64,000 nt of DNA from an uncultured Bacteroidales bacterium (GCA_937899055.1 CALBPX010000074.1:6559-70558), one strand, 5' to 3'. Counted from the stretch's first letter, positions 51,149 through 60,801 are shown. Notes: generated by a model not told the origin, from the sequence alone. Program-made: numbers and translations.

Positions 51149-51837
51149 AACTCTCTCAGCAGGAGGTTGGCAAACTTGAGGTCATCCCTGGTGGTTATCT
51201 TGAGGTTGAACTTGCTGCCTTCTATGATGTCGAATTTATAGCCGCTGCTCTCCATTACGGTTGCATCATCCGTAAAGTTTGGAGAGTACGGTTTTTTATA
51301 CGCAAGCTTAAGGCGGGTTGAGTCAAATACCTGCGGAGTCTGCACAAGCAGATAGTCTTCTCTGGTAACCGGCCGAGTTCCGGTCTGCACCCCGTTTGCA
51401 TCCACCGTTTTCTGCCGCATAGACTCCACTACCGGAACCGCAGGAATTACGCCCGCGCAGTCCTGACTGAGGGGATAGGTAAAGAGTTCCGTTATAAGGC
51501 TCTGCGGAACTATAGGCCTGACGCCGTCGTGTACGGCCACAACCGCTCCGTCCGGAATAATGTCCAGCGCAGCCCTTACGGAGTGGAAACGGGTTATTCC
51601 ACCGGTGACTATCGTGTGAGGAAAAATGAGGCCGTGGCGGTTGTAATAGTCTTTCCAGATTTCCACATGGCCGGGAGGAAGGACAAGAACTATTTCAACA
51701 TCCATATCCAAATTCGTAAACAGTTCTATTGTCCTGAGCAATATCGGTTTTCCGTCAAGGTCAAGAAACTGCTTAGGAGTTTTGGACTTCATCCTCTTTC
51801 CCACACCCCCTGCGGTTATTACGGCGTAATATTTCAT
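51145..51837 (-). CDS. ispD: 2-C-methyl-D-erythritol 4-phosphate cytidylyltransferase
   Basis: A 230-residue enzyme of the non-mevalonate isoprenoid pathway. The nucleotide-binding loop is 'VITAGGVGKRMKSKTPKQFL' in part, followed by 'VAVHDGVRPIVP', 'VQTPQVFDSTRL', 'FTDDATVMESSG' and 'ITTRDDLKFA'. The pathway feeds undecaprenyl phosphate, which is needed by the wall genes nearby. It is a stand-alone gene with its own TAATTTTG box at 51857-51864. Confidence 0.96.
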   Translation of the reverse strand: MKYYAVITAGGVGKRMKSKTPKQFLDLDGKPILLRTIELFTNLDMDVEIVLVLPPGHVEIWKDYYNRHGLIFPHTIVTGGITRFHSVRAALDIIPDGAVVAVHDGVRPIVPQSLITELFTYPLSQDCAGVIPAVPVVESMRQKTVDANGVQTGTRPVTREDYLLVQTPQVFDSTRLKLAYKKPYSPNFTDDATVMESSGYKFDIIEGSKFNLKITTRDDLKFANLLLREF

Positions 51838-51856
51838 TTGTCATTTTTTAGCAGTA

Positions 51857-51864
51857 CAAAATTA
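51857..51864 (-). promoter_or_regulatory. Bacteroidota -7 box for ispD
   Basis: TAATTTTG on the minus strand, 20 bases before the ATG at 51837. Confidence 0.4.
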
Positions 51865-51886
51865 TAAAATATTTGTCCTTTTTGCT

Positions 51887-51894
51887 TAAATTTG
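51887..51894 (+). promoter_or_regulatory. Bacteroidota -7 box for the purH-mre operon
   Basis: TAAATTTG, 22 bases before the purH GTG codon. A TTTG at 51872-51875 is too close (11 bases) to act as -33. Confidence 0.4.
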
Positions 51895-51916
51895 TGGTTG
51901 GTCAAAAAGTATTGTC

Positions 51917-53434
51917 GTGAAGCAGATTAAAAGAGCACTGATATCGGTTTTTCATAAAGACGGAATACTTGATATAGCCAAAAAACTACTCCTCAGCGAT
52001 GTAGAGATCATTTCCACCGGTGGCACCGCCGCTTTCCTGAAGGAAAACGGAATAAAGGTCACCGCCGTTGAAGACCTTACAGGCTATCCGTCCATACTGG
52101 GAGGCAGGGTCAAAACCTTGCACCCGGCCATATTCGGCGGTATCCTGGGCCGCAGGGGCAATCCTGCGGATATGGAAGAGTTCGGCAGATGGTCCATCTA
52201 TCCCATAGACCTTGTGGTGGTTGACCTCTATCCCTTTGAGGAATATGTTGCAAAGGGGGCCTCAAGGCAGGAAATAATAGAAAAGATAGACATAGGCGGA
52301 ATATCTCTGATACGAGCCGCCGCCAAAAATTATCAGGACGTGGCCATAGTTTCCTCCAAAGACCAGTACGGCTTTCTGCTTTCGGCTCTGGAAGAAAACG
52401 GATGTGCAACCAGCCTCAGTCAGCGCCAATATCTTGCAACGCTTGCCTTCGAAGTTTCTTCTGCATACGACAGCGCAATATTCAACTGGCTGAACGGCAA
52501 TGTCCAGGCCGCGGCTTTCGGAGTTTTCCACAACAGGGCAAAGGTCCTCCGATATGGCGAAAACCCCCACCAGAAGGGTTGCTATTTTGGTAACTCAGAG
52601 TCTCTTCCTACCCAGATTCACGGCAAGGAACTTTCTCACAACAACCTGCTTGACGTAGAGGCGGCCATAGAACTCATCAGCGATTTTTCTGCCCCTGCGG
52701 TGGCCATCATAAAGCACAACAACGCCTGCGGCTGCGCAACGGACGAAAACATCTTGCAGGCTTGGGACAAGGCTTTGGCCGGAGATCCGGTATCGGCTTT
52801 CGGCGGAATAATAGCCTGCAACCGGAGCGTGGAAAAAGAGCTGGCGGAAAAGATGGGCGGCCTCTTCTTTGAAGTCTGCATAGCCCCATCCTACTCAGAA
52901 GAAGCCCTGGAGGTTCTCCGGGTCAAAAAGAACCGCATACTGCTGGTCAACGGCAATTCCACCCTTCCGGCCCTGAAATTCAGGTCTTTGCTCGGCGGAG
53001 TATTGGTTCAGGAAAGAGACTGCAAGACAGAAACGGAGGAAGACCTTACCGTCTGCACCCAAACCCCCGTACGCAAAGAAGACATAGAAGACCTTCTGAT
53101 TGCCAACAAACTGGTCAAGCACTCCAAGTCCAATGCCATTGTTCTTGTAAAAGACCGTCAACTGATAGGCAGCGGCGTAGGCCAGACTTCCAGAGTGGAT
53201 GCTCTCAGGCAGGCCATAGCCAAGGCCCACAGCTTCGGCTTCAGCACAGACGGTGCGGTCATGGCATCAGATGCCTTCTTCCCCTTCGGCGACTGCGTAA
53301 AGATTGCCTTTGAAAACGGCATAATGGCAGTTATCCAGCCGGGTGGCTCCATCCGCGACAAGGAAAGCATAGACTTCTGCAACCAACACAACATGGCAAT
53401 GGTAATGACGGGAACAAGACACTTTAAACACTGA
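51917..53434 (+). CDS. purH: bifunctional AICAR formyltransferase / IMP cyclohydrolase
   Basis: A 505-residue enzyme for the last two steps of IMP synthesis. The N-terminal cyclohydrolase has 'EIISTGGTAAFLKENG' and 'GRVKTLHPAIFGGIL'. The C-terminal transformylase has 'IIKHNNACGCATDEN' (catalytic Lys-His) and 'IQPGGSIRDKESI'. It starts with GTG at 51917; the translation from there matches the family start (KRALIS). It lies 18 bases before mreB, an arrangement I know from other Bacteroidota. The purine gene purN lies 7 kb downstream. Confidence 0.96.
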   Translation: MKQIKRALISVFHKDGILDIAKKLLLSDVEIISTGGTAAFLKENGIKVTAVEDLTGYPSILGGRVKTLHPAIFGGILGRRGNPADMEEFGRWSIYPIDLVVVDLYPFEEYVAKGASRQEIIEKIDIGGISLIRAAAKNYQDVAIVSSKDQYGFLLSALEENGCATSLSQRQYLATLAFEVSSAYDSAIFNWLNGNVQAAAFGVFHNRAKVLRYGENPHQKGCYFGNSESLPTQIHGKELSHNNLLDVEAAIELISDFSAPAVAIIKHNNACGCATDENILQAWDKALAGDPVSAFGGIIACNRSVEKELAEKMGGLFFEVCIAPSYSEEALEVLRVKKNRILLVNGNSTLPALKFRSLLGGVLVQERDCKTETEEDLTVCTQTPVRKEDIEDLLIANKLVKHSKSNAIVLVKDRQLIGSGVGQTSRVDALRQAIAKAHSFGFSTDGAVMASDAFFPFGDCVKIAFENGIMAVIQPGGSIRDKESIDFCNQHNMAMVMTGTRHFKH

Positions 53435-53452
53435 AAACAGACTTTTAGCAAT

Positions 53453-54484
53453 ATGGCATTTTCATTTTTAACCCAAGAACTAGCAATCGACCTCGGAACG
53501 GCCAATACCGTTATCTTCCAGAAAGACAAGATCGTGGTCGATGAACCTTCTATCATAGCGATAGATGTCAACACCAAAAAGCCTATGGCCATAGGCAAGG
53601 AGGCTTCTTTGTGGCAGGGAAAGACCAACCCCAACATCAAGACTATCAGGCCAATGAAAGACGGAGTAATTGCAGACTTCCAGGCCGCGGAACACATGAT
53701 CAGGGGTTTCATCAAAATGATAAACAGCAAGAGAGCTTCTCTGTTCTCCCCCAACCTGAAGATTGTGATAGCAATTCCGAGCGGCAGTACCGAAGTGGAA
53801 ACCAGGGCTGTAAGGGATGCTGCCGAACATTCCGGAGGCAGAGATGTTTACATAATTCTGGAACCTATGGCAGCAGCCATCGGAATAGGACTCAATGTAG
53901 AAGAACCGTCCGGCCACATGGTTGTAGATATAGGCGGCGGCACTACCGAATGTGCTGTAATTTCTCTGGGCGGCATAGTATGGAACGAGAGCCTGAAAGT
54001 TGCCGGAGATGTATTCACCTCTGATATACAGCAATATCTGCGTCAGCAGTACAACATAAAAATCGGCGAAAGTACTGCAGAAAAGATAAAGATTGCCGTG
54101 GGCGCAGCCATTCCGGACCTTGAAACACCGCCGGAGCCATATATTGCCAAAGGTCCTAACCTGATGACTGCCTATCCGGTAGAAGTGCCCGTATCTTCAA
54201 TGGAGATAGCACATTGCCTTGATAAATCCATTGCAAAAATAGAAACCACAATCATCAATGTGCTGGAGCAGACTCCGCCTGAGCTTTATGCCGACATCGT
54301 CAAGGAAGGCATCTACCTCAGCGGCGGCGGAGCCCTTATCAGGGGTTTGGACAAGAGGCTCAGCGATAAGCTCAAGATACCTTTCCATGTAGCGGAGGAT
54401 CCGCTCAGAGCTGTAGCCCGCGGTACAAACACCGCCCTCAAGAATCTGAGTAAGAGGCACTCTCTCCCATACCTGATGAGGTAA
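53453..54484 (+). CDS. mreB: rod shape-determining protein MreB
   Basis: A 343-residue bacterial actin that positions the elongation machinery. ATP-site motifs are 'AIDLGTANTVIF' (phosphate 1), 'MVVDIGGGTTECAVISLGG' (phosphate 2) and 'YLSGGGALIRGLD' (adenosine). The N-terminus 'MAFSFLTQELAIDLG' includes a short amphipathic membrane-binding segment. First of the mreB-mreC-mreD-mrdA-rodA block. Confidence 0.97.
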   Translation: MAFSFLTQELAIDLGTANTVIFQKDKIVVDEPSIIAIDVNTKKPMAIGKEASLWQGKTNPNIKTIRPMKDGVIADFQAAEHMIRGFIKMINSKRASLFSPNLKIVIAIPSGSTEVETRAVRDAAEHSGGRDVYIILEPMAAAIGIGLNVEEPSGHMVVDIGGGTTECAVISLGGIVWNESLKVAGDVFTSDIQQYLRQQYNIKIGESTAEKIKIAVGAAIPDLETPPEPYIAKGPNLMTAYPVEVPVSSMEIAHCLDKSIAKIETTIINVLEQTPPELYADIVKEGIYLSGGGALIRGLDKRLSDKLKIPFHVAEDPLRAVARGTNTALKNLSKRHSLPYLMR

Positions 54485-54491
54485 TCCGCAG

Positions 54492-55364
54492 ATGAAACTT
54501 CCTCCGCTGATTTACAACTCAATAGGAAAATTCCTGGTGTTCGCCGCCCTGGAAACCGTTTGTATGTTGCTGATTGTAAACAACAGCACAATACAGAAGG
54601 GCAGGGTCATGGAGGGAGTACGCTCTGTCCAGTCGTTCTTCTGGGAAAAGAGCACGGCCATAAAAAACTATACCGGCCTTACTGGCAGCAACAGAAAACT
54701 GGAGGAAGAAAACCAGAGGCTTCTGGAGCAGAATCTGATCTACCGCAACTTTATAATCCGGAACCTGGGGCAGGAAAAGCTCAACGAACTTTCTGTGCAG
54801 ATTAAAAACAATGTAGGGGATTCTTCTCTGACAGGTTTTTCTTTCACCCTGGCAAAGGTTATCAAGAACACAGTTAACACCACACACAACTATCTTGTCC
54901 TGGACAAGGGACTGAAAGACGGAATCACCGAAGACCTTGGAGTTGTTACCCCAAGCGGAGTGGTGGGTATAGTCAGGGGCGTGGGCAAAAACTTCTGCTA
55001 TGTACACTCGCTGCTCAATATGAATCAGACCATAAGCGCCAGAATCGGGCAAAGCCAGATTCCCGGAAGCCTCAAGTGGGACGGCAAAAGCATCTACCGC
55101 GCCTCCCTTTCGGAAATTCCTATCAACATGGAAGTTACAAAGGGCGACACTGTCTATACCAGCGGCAGCTCCTCGTTCTTTCCTCCGGACATTCCCATTG
55201 CCACGGCCCTGTCCTACTCCATTGAGAACGGAGCCAGCAAAAAAGTTGAAGTGGAACTTCTTCAGGATTTTTCCAAGCTGGACTATGTGATAATACTCAA
55301 CAACCAATACAAGAACGAGATTGACTCCCTTTCTTCTCTCAAACCTGAGGCAGCTAAAAAGTAA
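54492..55364 (+). CDS. mreC: rod shape-determining protein MreC
   Basis: A 290-residue periplasmic protein with one N-terminal membrane helix (residues ~10-30), a coiled coil (residues ~65-90), and the double beta-barrel domain ('VVTPSGVVGIVRGVGKNFCYVHSLLN' in part, 'GDTVYTSGSSSFFPPDIPIATAL' in part). It links MreB to PBP2 and RodA. Its stop codon shares a base with the mreD start (TAATG). Confidence 0.94.
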   Translation: MKLPPLIYNSIGKFLVFAALETVCMLLIVNNSTIQKGRVMEGVRSVQSFFWEKSTAIKNYTGLTGSNRKLEEENQRLLEQNLIYRNFIIRNLGQEKLNELSVQIKNNVGDSSLTGFSFTLAKVIKNTVNTTHNYLVLDKGLKDGITEDLGVVTPSGVVGIVRGVGKNFCYVHSLLNMNQTISARIGQSQIPGSLKWDGKSIYRASLSEIPINMEVTKGDTVYTSGSSSFFPPDIPIATALSYSIENGASKKVEVELLQDFSKLDYVIILNNQYKNEIDSLSSLKPEAAKK

Positions 55365-55873
55365 TGGATTGGGTCAAGTACATATACGGGTTCATAGTCA
55401 TATTGATTCTCCAGCTGCTGTGCTGTGAATTCATATCGGTATGGCCCGTTCTGTACATTGCTGTAATTCCGCTTATTGTGGTGATACTGCCCTCTTCCGT
55501 AAGCACTTACATTGTCATGCTCCTGGGGTTTGCCATAGGGCTGCTGACCGATGCCCTTTCTGACGGAGTACTGGGCCTGAACGCTGCAAGCTGCACTTTG
55601 GCCGGAGCCTTCAAGAACATGATAACGGAGCCCATGAGAAGGTACGACATCCAGTCCGACGAGTTCAACATGAACAGCGGAGAATTCCGCAGCGGAAAGC
55701 TTGTGGTGCTTCTTGCCCTGTGCTACCTTCTGTTCTTTACGGCTTATGTCCTGATAGACGGAGCCGGAGTTGCCGGCTGGCTCTACATCCTGCTCCGTAT
55801 TGTTCTGAATGTTATTGTAAACACCGCCATTGCCTATCTGCTCATAAAGCTATGGATAAGAAGATTCTTCTGA
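55364..55873 (+). CDS. mreD: rod shape-determining protein MreD
   Basis: A 169-residue membrane protein with about five helices. It matches the family in length, hydrophobicity and place between mreC and mrdA. 'AIGLLTDALSDGVLGLNAASCTLAG' in part is the recognisable segment. Its 3' end overlaps the PBP2 start by 22 bases. Confidence 0.9.
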   Translation: MDWVKYIYGFIVILILQLLCCEFISVWPVLYIAVIPLIVVILPSSVSTYIVMLLGFAIGLLTDALSDGVLGLNAASCTLAGAFKNMITEPMRRYDIQSDEFNMNSGEFRSGKLVVLLALCYLLFFTAYVLIDGAGVAGWLYILLRIVLNVIVNTAIAYLLIKLWIRRFF

Positions 55874-57690
55874 CGGCCGGCATCATAATTGCCGCCCTGT
55901 GCCTTGCCTTCAGACTCTTCTGGCTCCAGATTATAGACGAGCACTACAAGGTGAGTGCAGACAACAACGCCCTCCTGTACCAGACTCAGTATCCGGCCAG
56001 AGGAGAAATCAAAGACCGCAACGGAAACACCCTGGTTGGCAACAAGACCACATACGACATCATGGTCACCCCCATAGACCTCAAGGAATTTGACACGGTA
56101 GATTTCTGCAACATCTTCCACCTGGACATGAACGATGTAAGGAAAAAGCTCAGCTACTACCGCGAAAACCGCCGGCGGATAGGATATCAGACCTTCACCT
56201 TTGTAAAACAGGTATCCGGCTCATCCTACAGTCATTATGCGGAAAAGGCCTATAAGTTTCCGGGGTTCTATGCCATAAGCAGAACCGCAAGGATATATCC
56301 TTATGAAGCCGGAGCAAGTCTTTACGGCTACATCAACGAAGCCGACTCCGCCTACCTTGCAAACAATCCCGAATATCGCAGAGGAGACTATGTGGGCATT
56401 ACCGGCATAGAACGCTCCTACGAGGATGTGCTCAGAGGCAAAAAGGGTTACAATATTATGGTCCGCGATGTGCACAACCGCATCCGCCAAAGCTTTAGAA
56501 ACGGCGAATACGATGTGGCCGCAGAGCCTGGCAAAGACCTCATAGCCAGCATAGACGGCCCCCTCCAGCAATATGGTGAAGCCCTGATGCAAAACAAGGT
56601 AGGAAGCATAGTTGCAATAGAGCCGGCAACCGGAGAGATTCTGGCCATAGTATCGGCCCCGTCGCTGACCGTAAACGACCTTTCCAACATAAGGAAAGAA
56701 TATTCCAGACTGCTTGCAGACCCATACAAACCAATGTTCAACAGGGCGGTCATGAGCGCCTATCCTCCAGGCAGCGTCTTCAAGACCGCAAATGCCCTCA
56801 TAGCCCAGCAGAACGGCATAATAAATTCCGAAACCAGGTTTTCCTGCTCCAGGGGCTTCTACTACTCCGGCGGCAAAATGGGGTGCCACGGGCACCGCAG
56901 CCCGCTGAACCTCAAGGAGTCTATTATGATGAGCTGCAACGCCTACTATGCCAATGTCTTCAGGGGTATAATGAGAGACCCCAACCACCAACCCATAGGA
57001 GAGGCTTTTGACCATTGGAAGAGTCAGGTCAACAAGTTCGGATTCGGAGTAAAACTCGGCAGCGATTTTCCGGCCGAACTGCAGGGCAACCTCCCTACCA
57101 CAAAGACCTACGACAAGATTCACGGAAAAGGCAAATGGAGCGCCTTCAACATCTTGTCTCTGGCCATAGGGCAGGGAGAGGTGGGAGCCACTCCAATGCA
57201 AATTGCAAATCTGGCTGCAATTATTGCAAACAGAGGCTATTACATAATACCTCACCTGATAAAGAACGCACCCGATTCGCTGAGAAAGATAAAATACACC
57301 ACAAAACACTGGGTTGATATAGACCGCCAGTATTTTGATCCTGTGGTAGAAGGTATGTATCTTTCTGTCAATGCTCCAGCCGGAACGGGAGGAACATCCC
57401 ACAGGGCCAGAATAGATGACATTGTAGTTTGCGGAAAAACCGGAACCGCCCAGAATCCGCACGGAAGAGACAATTCTGTCTTCATGTGTTTTGCACCAAA
57501 GGAAAACCCAAAGATTGCAGTGTGCGTCTATCTGGAAAATTCCGGAGCCGGCGGAACTTGGGCGGCGCCCGTAGCCTCTCTGATTGTTGAAAAATACCTC
57601 AAGGGAGAGGTTCAGCGGAAAGAAATGGAGCAGATGGTTCTTGGAGCCAACCTCAAGCAGTATGTACCCGTAAGAACCAAAAGAAGATGA
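55852..57690 (+). CDS. mrdA: penicillin-binding protein 2 (elongasome transpeptidase)
   Basis: A 612-residue class B PBP: a membrane anchor (residues ~4-24), the dimerisation domain ('YPARGEIKDRNGNTLVGNKTTYDI' in part), and a transpeptidase with 'YPPGSVFKTANAL' (SxxK), 'SIMMSCNAYYANV' (SxN) and 'VCGKTGTAQNPHG' (KTG). It cross-links lateral-wall peptidoglycan together with RodA. I used the ATG at 55852 (MDKKILLTAG), inside the end of mreD. It overlaps rodA by 4 bases. Confidence 0.95.
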   Translation: MDKKILLTAGIIIAALCLAFRLFWLQIIDEHYKVSADNNALLYQTQYPARGEIKDRNGNTLVGNKTTYDIMVTPIDLKEFDTVDFCNIFHLDMNDVRKKLSYYRENRRRIGYQTFTFVKQVSGSSYSHYAEKAYKFPGFYAISRTARIYPYEAGASLYGYINEADSAYLANNPEYRRGDYVGITGIERSYEDVLRGKKGYNIMVRDVHNRIRQSFRNGEYDVAAEPGKDLIASIDGPLQQYGEALMQNKVGSIVAIEPATGEILAIVSAPSLTVNDLSNIRKEYSRLLADPYKPMFNRAVMSAYPPGSVFKTANALIAQQNGIINSETRFSCSRGFYYSGGKMGCHGHRSPLNLKESIMMSCNAYYANVFRGIMRDPNHQPIGEAFDHWKSQVNKFGFGVKLGSDFPAELQGNLPTTKTYDKIHGKGKWSAFNILSLAIGQGEVGATPMQIANLAAIIANRGYYIIPHLIKNAPDSLRKIKYTTKHWVDIDRQYFDPVVEGMYLSVNAPAGTGGTSHRARIDDIVVCGKTGTAQNPHGRDNSVFMCFAPKENPKIAVCVYLENSGAGGTWAAPVASLIVEKYLKGEVQRKEMEQMVLGANLKQYVPVRTKRR

Positions 57691-59147
57691 TAGCAAGTCC
57701 CTCATATTCAGATAAGCCCAAGGGGCGCAAGGTAGATTTGGGACTGCTGTTCTCCTACCTCGTTCTGATCATATTCGGATGGCTGAACATCTATTCCGCC
57801 GTTTACTCGGAAGAACATACCTTCATCCTTGATTTCAGCCAAAGATATGGTCTGCAGTTCATTTGGGTGTGCGGCTCCTTGATTGTGGCCTTTATCCTGC
57901 TCTATATCAGAAATCCCAAAAACCTTCAGCCCCTGAGCGTACTGCTGTATCTTGCAATGCTGGTTCTGCTGCTGGCGGTAACCTTTATCGGAAGAGAAGT
58001 CAACGGCTCCAGAAGCTGGTTTTTCATAGGCTCGTTCGGTCTGCAGCCGGCTGAATTCTCAAAGATAACCACGGCCCTGCTGCTTTCTTATGTGATGAGC
58101 CAATACGGATTTTCGCTTTTTAACAGAAAGGATGCCATAAGGAGCGCACTGGTGGTGCTCGTTCCCATTCTTCTGATTCTGATGGAAAAAGAAACCGGCA
58201 GCGCACTTGTCTATATGGGGCTGATACTGGTTTTCTATATGGAGGGGCTGGCCGGATGGGTAATCCTTCTGGGAATAGGTCTGATAGGCATCTTTGTTGT
58301 AACTCTTGCCCTGTCGCCGCTTACGGCCATAGTAATAGCCTTCAGCATCTGCTGCGTAATCCAGTTTTTCATGAACCGCAACCTTGTATGGCTGCTTACG
58401 GCGGTACTGACCGTGGTTCTGATGAGCTATATTCCAAAACTCGCTCAGACTCAGACCTTCTCCTTCCTGCAAAATCTGAAAAGCGAGGTCTGGGCTCTTA
58501 TTCTGACAGTTCCGCATATAGCGTTCTGGATCAAGGACCTTCTGACCGGAAGGGTGGGCAGACCCGGAAAATATCTGCTGATTAGCCTTGCGGCGGCCAT
58601 AATAATGGTGTTTTCTGTAAACATCATATTTGACAAGGTGTTGCAGCCGCACCAGAAGGCAAGGATAGAAAATCTTTTGGGTATCACTCAGGATTTGCAA
58701 GGCATAGGCTACAATGTCCATCAGTCCAAGATAGCCATCGGAAGCGGCGGCCTGAGCGGCAAGGGCTTCCTGAACGGAACACAGACAAAATACAACTTTG
58801 TACCCGAACAGAGCACAGACTTCATCTTCTGCACGGTGGGCGAAGAATGGGGTCTGATTGGCAGCCTGCTTCTGCTGTTTGTCTATATCTTCTTGATTCT
58901 TAGAATCATACATCTGGCATCAAAGAACAGCGATGCCTTTACCCGAATATATGGCTATTGCGTTGCCTCCATCTTTCTGATGCATGTGTTCATAAACATG
59001 GGAATGACCATGGGAATACTGCCCGTCATAGGCATACCCCTCCCCTTCCTCAGCTACGGAGGATCCAGTATGATGAGTTTCACCATACTGCTGTTTATCT
59101 TTATAAGACTTGATATGGAGCGTCAGAATAAGGACGCCGACTTTTAA
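57687..59147 (+). CDS. rodA: RodA, SEDS-family peptidoglycan glycosyltransferase
   Basis: A 486-residue SEDS protein with ~10 membrane helices. It has 'VNGSRSWFFIGSFGLQPAEFSKI' in part, the catalytic-loop 'EQSTDFIFCTVGEEWGLIGS' in part (Glu/Asp dyad), and 'LPVIGIPLPFLSYGGSSMM' in part. It polymerises glycan strands with PBP2. It is longer than E. coli RodA (about 370 residues) because of an extended segment between residues ~190 and 330. The stop overlaps the converging fabF by three bases. Confidence 0.95.
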   Translation: MIASPSYSDKPKGRKVDLGLLFSYLVLIIFGWLNIYSAVYSEEHTFILDFSQRYGLQFIWVCGSLIVAFILLYIRNPKNLQPLSVLLYLAMLVLLLAVTFIGREVNGSRSWFFIGSFGLQPAEFSKITTALLLSYVMSQYGFSLFNRKDAIRSALVVLVPILLILMEKETGSALVYMGLILVFYMEGLAGWVILLGIGLIGIFVVTLALSPLTAIVIAFSICCVIQFFMNRNLVWLLTAVLTVVLMSYIPKLAQTQTFSFLQNLKSEVWALILTVPHIAFWIKDLLTGRVGRPGKYLLISLAAAIIMVFSVNIIFDKVLQPHQKARIENLLGITQDLQGIGYNVHQSKIAIGSGGLSGKGFLNGTQTKYNFVPEQSTDFIFCTVGEEWGLIGSLLLLFVYIFLILRIIHLASKNSDAFTRIYGYCVASIFLMHVFINMGMTMGILPVIGIPLPFLSYGGSSMMSFTILLFIFIRLDMERQNKDADF

Positions 59148-60397
59148 TCCTCCACCTTGGCCAGTATCATTGTACTGTTGTGGCCTCCGAATCCAAAGGT
59201 GTTGCTCAGTGCAACCCTGACATCCCTCTTCTGCAATTTATTGAAGGTCAGGTTCAGCTTAGGATCTATCTCCGGATCGTCTGTAAAGTGGTTGATTGTA
59301 GGAGGAACGGTTCCGCTGTTAATTGCATGGACGCAAGCCATCAGCTCCACGGCACCGGCTGCTCCCAAAAGGTGCCCGGTCATGGATTTGGTTGAAGAAA
59401 TGTTGATGCCGTAAACCGACTCTCCGAACACTTCTTTTATGGCAATAAGCTCAGCGATGTCTCCCAGGTGGGTTGATGTTCCGTGAACATTTATGTAATC
59501 TACCTCTTCGGGAGCTACACCTGCCCTCCTGAGGGCTATGCTCATGGCTGCCTTTGCTCCTAGCCCTTCCGGATGCGGAGCTGTGATATGATGGGCATCG
59601 GCACTCATGCCGCAACCTTTGAGCTCGGCATAAATCTTTGCGCCTCTTGCCTTTGCATGCTCATATTCTTCCAGAACCAGAATGCCAGAACCTTCACCCA
59701 GAACAAAGCCGTCGCGGTCTTTGTCAAACGGACGCGATGCTGTCTGAGGGTCATCGTTTCTGGTGGAAAGGGCCTTTGCAGAGTTGAACCCGCCGACTCC
59801 GGGTATCGTAATTGCAGCCTCGGCTCCACCGGTAATTATCATGTCTGCCTCGTCCAGAAGGATGAGATCATACGCACAGTGGATTGCGTGCGAAGAAGAT
59901 GCACATGCAGAAACGGTTGCAAAATTAGGCCCCATGAAGCCGTACTTGATAGATACAAAGCCGGATGCTATGTCGGCTATCATTTTGGGAATGAGGAAGG
60001 GAGTGAATCTTGGATGTCTTCCGTTAACGGTAAAATCCATCATGTTTTCGGTCATGGTTTCTATACCGCCCACTCCGGAACCAATGATTACACCTACTCT
60101 TGACTTGTCTGTCTTTTCAAGGTCTATTGCCGCATCGCTTACGGCCTGGTCTGCAGCAACTACTGCAAACTGGCAATAGCGGTCCATCTTACGGGCCTCT
60201 TTACGGTCTATGAACTGAAGCGGATCAAAACCCTTGACCTCGCAGGCAAATCTTGTGGTAAATTCCGTTGCATCAAACCTCGTGATAGGACCGGCACCGC
60301 TGACTCCGGCGTCCAAAGCCTTGAAATACTCTTCAACGGTATTGCCAAGCGGGTTGACTGTACCCAAACCGGTTATTACCACTCTCCTCTTTTCCAT
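59144..60397 (-). CDS. fabF: beta-ketoacyl-ACP synthase II
   Basis: A 417-residue condensing enzyme of fatty acid elongation. Catalytic Cys in 'ATVSACASSSHAIHCAYD', His in 'NVHGTSTHLGD' and 'MTGHLLGAAGAVELM', and the C-terminal 'SNTFGFGGHNSTMILAK' in part. The usual Bacteroidota order acpP-fabF-rnc is broken after fabF, where the converging rodA begins. A hairpin with a T tract separates it from acpP. Confidence 0.96.
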   Translation of the reverse strand: MEKRRVVITGLGTVNPLGNTVEEYFKALDAGVSGAGPITRFDATEFTTRFACEVKGFDPLQFIDRKEARKMDRYCQFAVVAADQAVSDAAIDLEKTDKSRVGVIIGSGVGGIETMTENMMDFTVNGRHPRFTPFLIPKMIADIASGFVSIKYGFMGPNFATVSACASSSHAIHCAYDLILLDEADMIITGGAEAAITIPGVGGFNSAKALSTRNDDPQTASRPFDKDRDGFVLGEGSGILVLEEYEHAKARGAKIYAELKGCGMSADAHHITAPHPEGLGAKAAMSIALRRAGVAPEEVDYINVHGTSTHLGDIAELIAIKEVFGESVYGINISSTKSMTGHLLGAAGAVELMACVHAINSGTVPPTINHFTDDPEIDPKLNLTFNKLQKRDVRVALSNTFGFGGHNSTMILAKVED

Positions 60398-60421
60398 ATT
60401 AGCTGTTATGTGTTAGATTTC

Positions 60422-60462
60422 AAAAAAATAGGGAAACCCTGGCTGAAGGCTCCGGGCTTCCC
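60422..60462 (-). terminator. hairpin with T7 between acpP and fabF (attenuator)
   Basis: GGGAAACCC (60431-60439) and GGGCTTCCC (60454-60462) pair with one mismatch around a 14-base loop. On the minus strand the stem is followed by TATTTTTTT (60422-60430). It lies 19 bases after the acpP stop, in the same transcript direction as fabF, so it could let much acpP message end before fabF. Confidence 0.55.
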
Positions 60463-60481
60463 CTTTAAGGACTATTGGAGC

Positions 60482-60718
60482 TTAGTTTTTCTGAGCCTCA
60501 ATATATTTCACTGCATCACCTACAGTAGCAATTTTCTGTGCCTCTTCTTCGGGAATCTGAATTTCAAAAGCCTTCTCAAATTCCATAATCAACTCAACTG
60601 TGTCAAGAGAGTCAGCGCCAAGGTCTTTTGTAAAGTTGGCTTCAGGAGTAATTTCAGCCTCATCAACACCCAACTTTTCAACGATGATCTCCTTTACCTT
60701 TGAAGTAATGTCTGCCAT
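60482..60718 (-). CDS. acpP: acyl carrier protein
   Basis: 78 residues, acidic. The phosphopantetheine serine is in '[20 protein letters not shown]' in part (DSL motif). The N-terminus '[17 protein letters not shown]' is standard, so I chose the ATG at 60718 over a TTG just upstream. It carries growing acyl chains for FabF and others. Divergent from purN. Confidence 0.96.
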   Translation of the reverse strand: MADITSKVKEIIVEKLGVDEAEITPEANFTKDLGADSLDTVELIMEFEKAFEIQIPEEEAQKIATVGDAVKYIEAQKN

Positions 60719-60766
60719 GATCAAAAAATTTAGTTAATACAATAAGTTTATAATTTTAGTAGGCTG

Positions 60767-60774
60767 CAAATATA
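60767..60774 (-). promoter_or_regulatory. Bacteroidota -7 box for acpP
   Basis: TATATTTG on the minus strand, 48 bases before the acpP ATG. No clear -33. Confidence 0.4.
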
Positions 60775-60793
60775 AACATTTTTTTTAAATGAG

Positions 60794-60801
60794 TATATTT
60801 G
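60794..60801 (+). promoter_or_regulatory. Bacteroidota -7 box for purN
   Basis: TATATTTG, 88 bases before the purN ATG, which gives a long ~80-base leader. The leader contains a short GC-rich inverted segment (CCGTTACGGACGG) near 60823. Confidence 0.35.

Noticed and set aside
56221..57705. Minus-strand open frame of 494 codons
   Set aside because: It is antisense to mrdA, which has intact SxxK, SxN and KTG motifs; the reverse frame shows no protein-like pattern.
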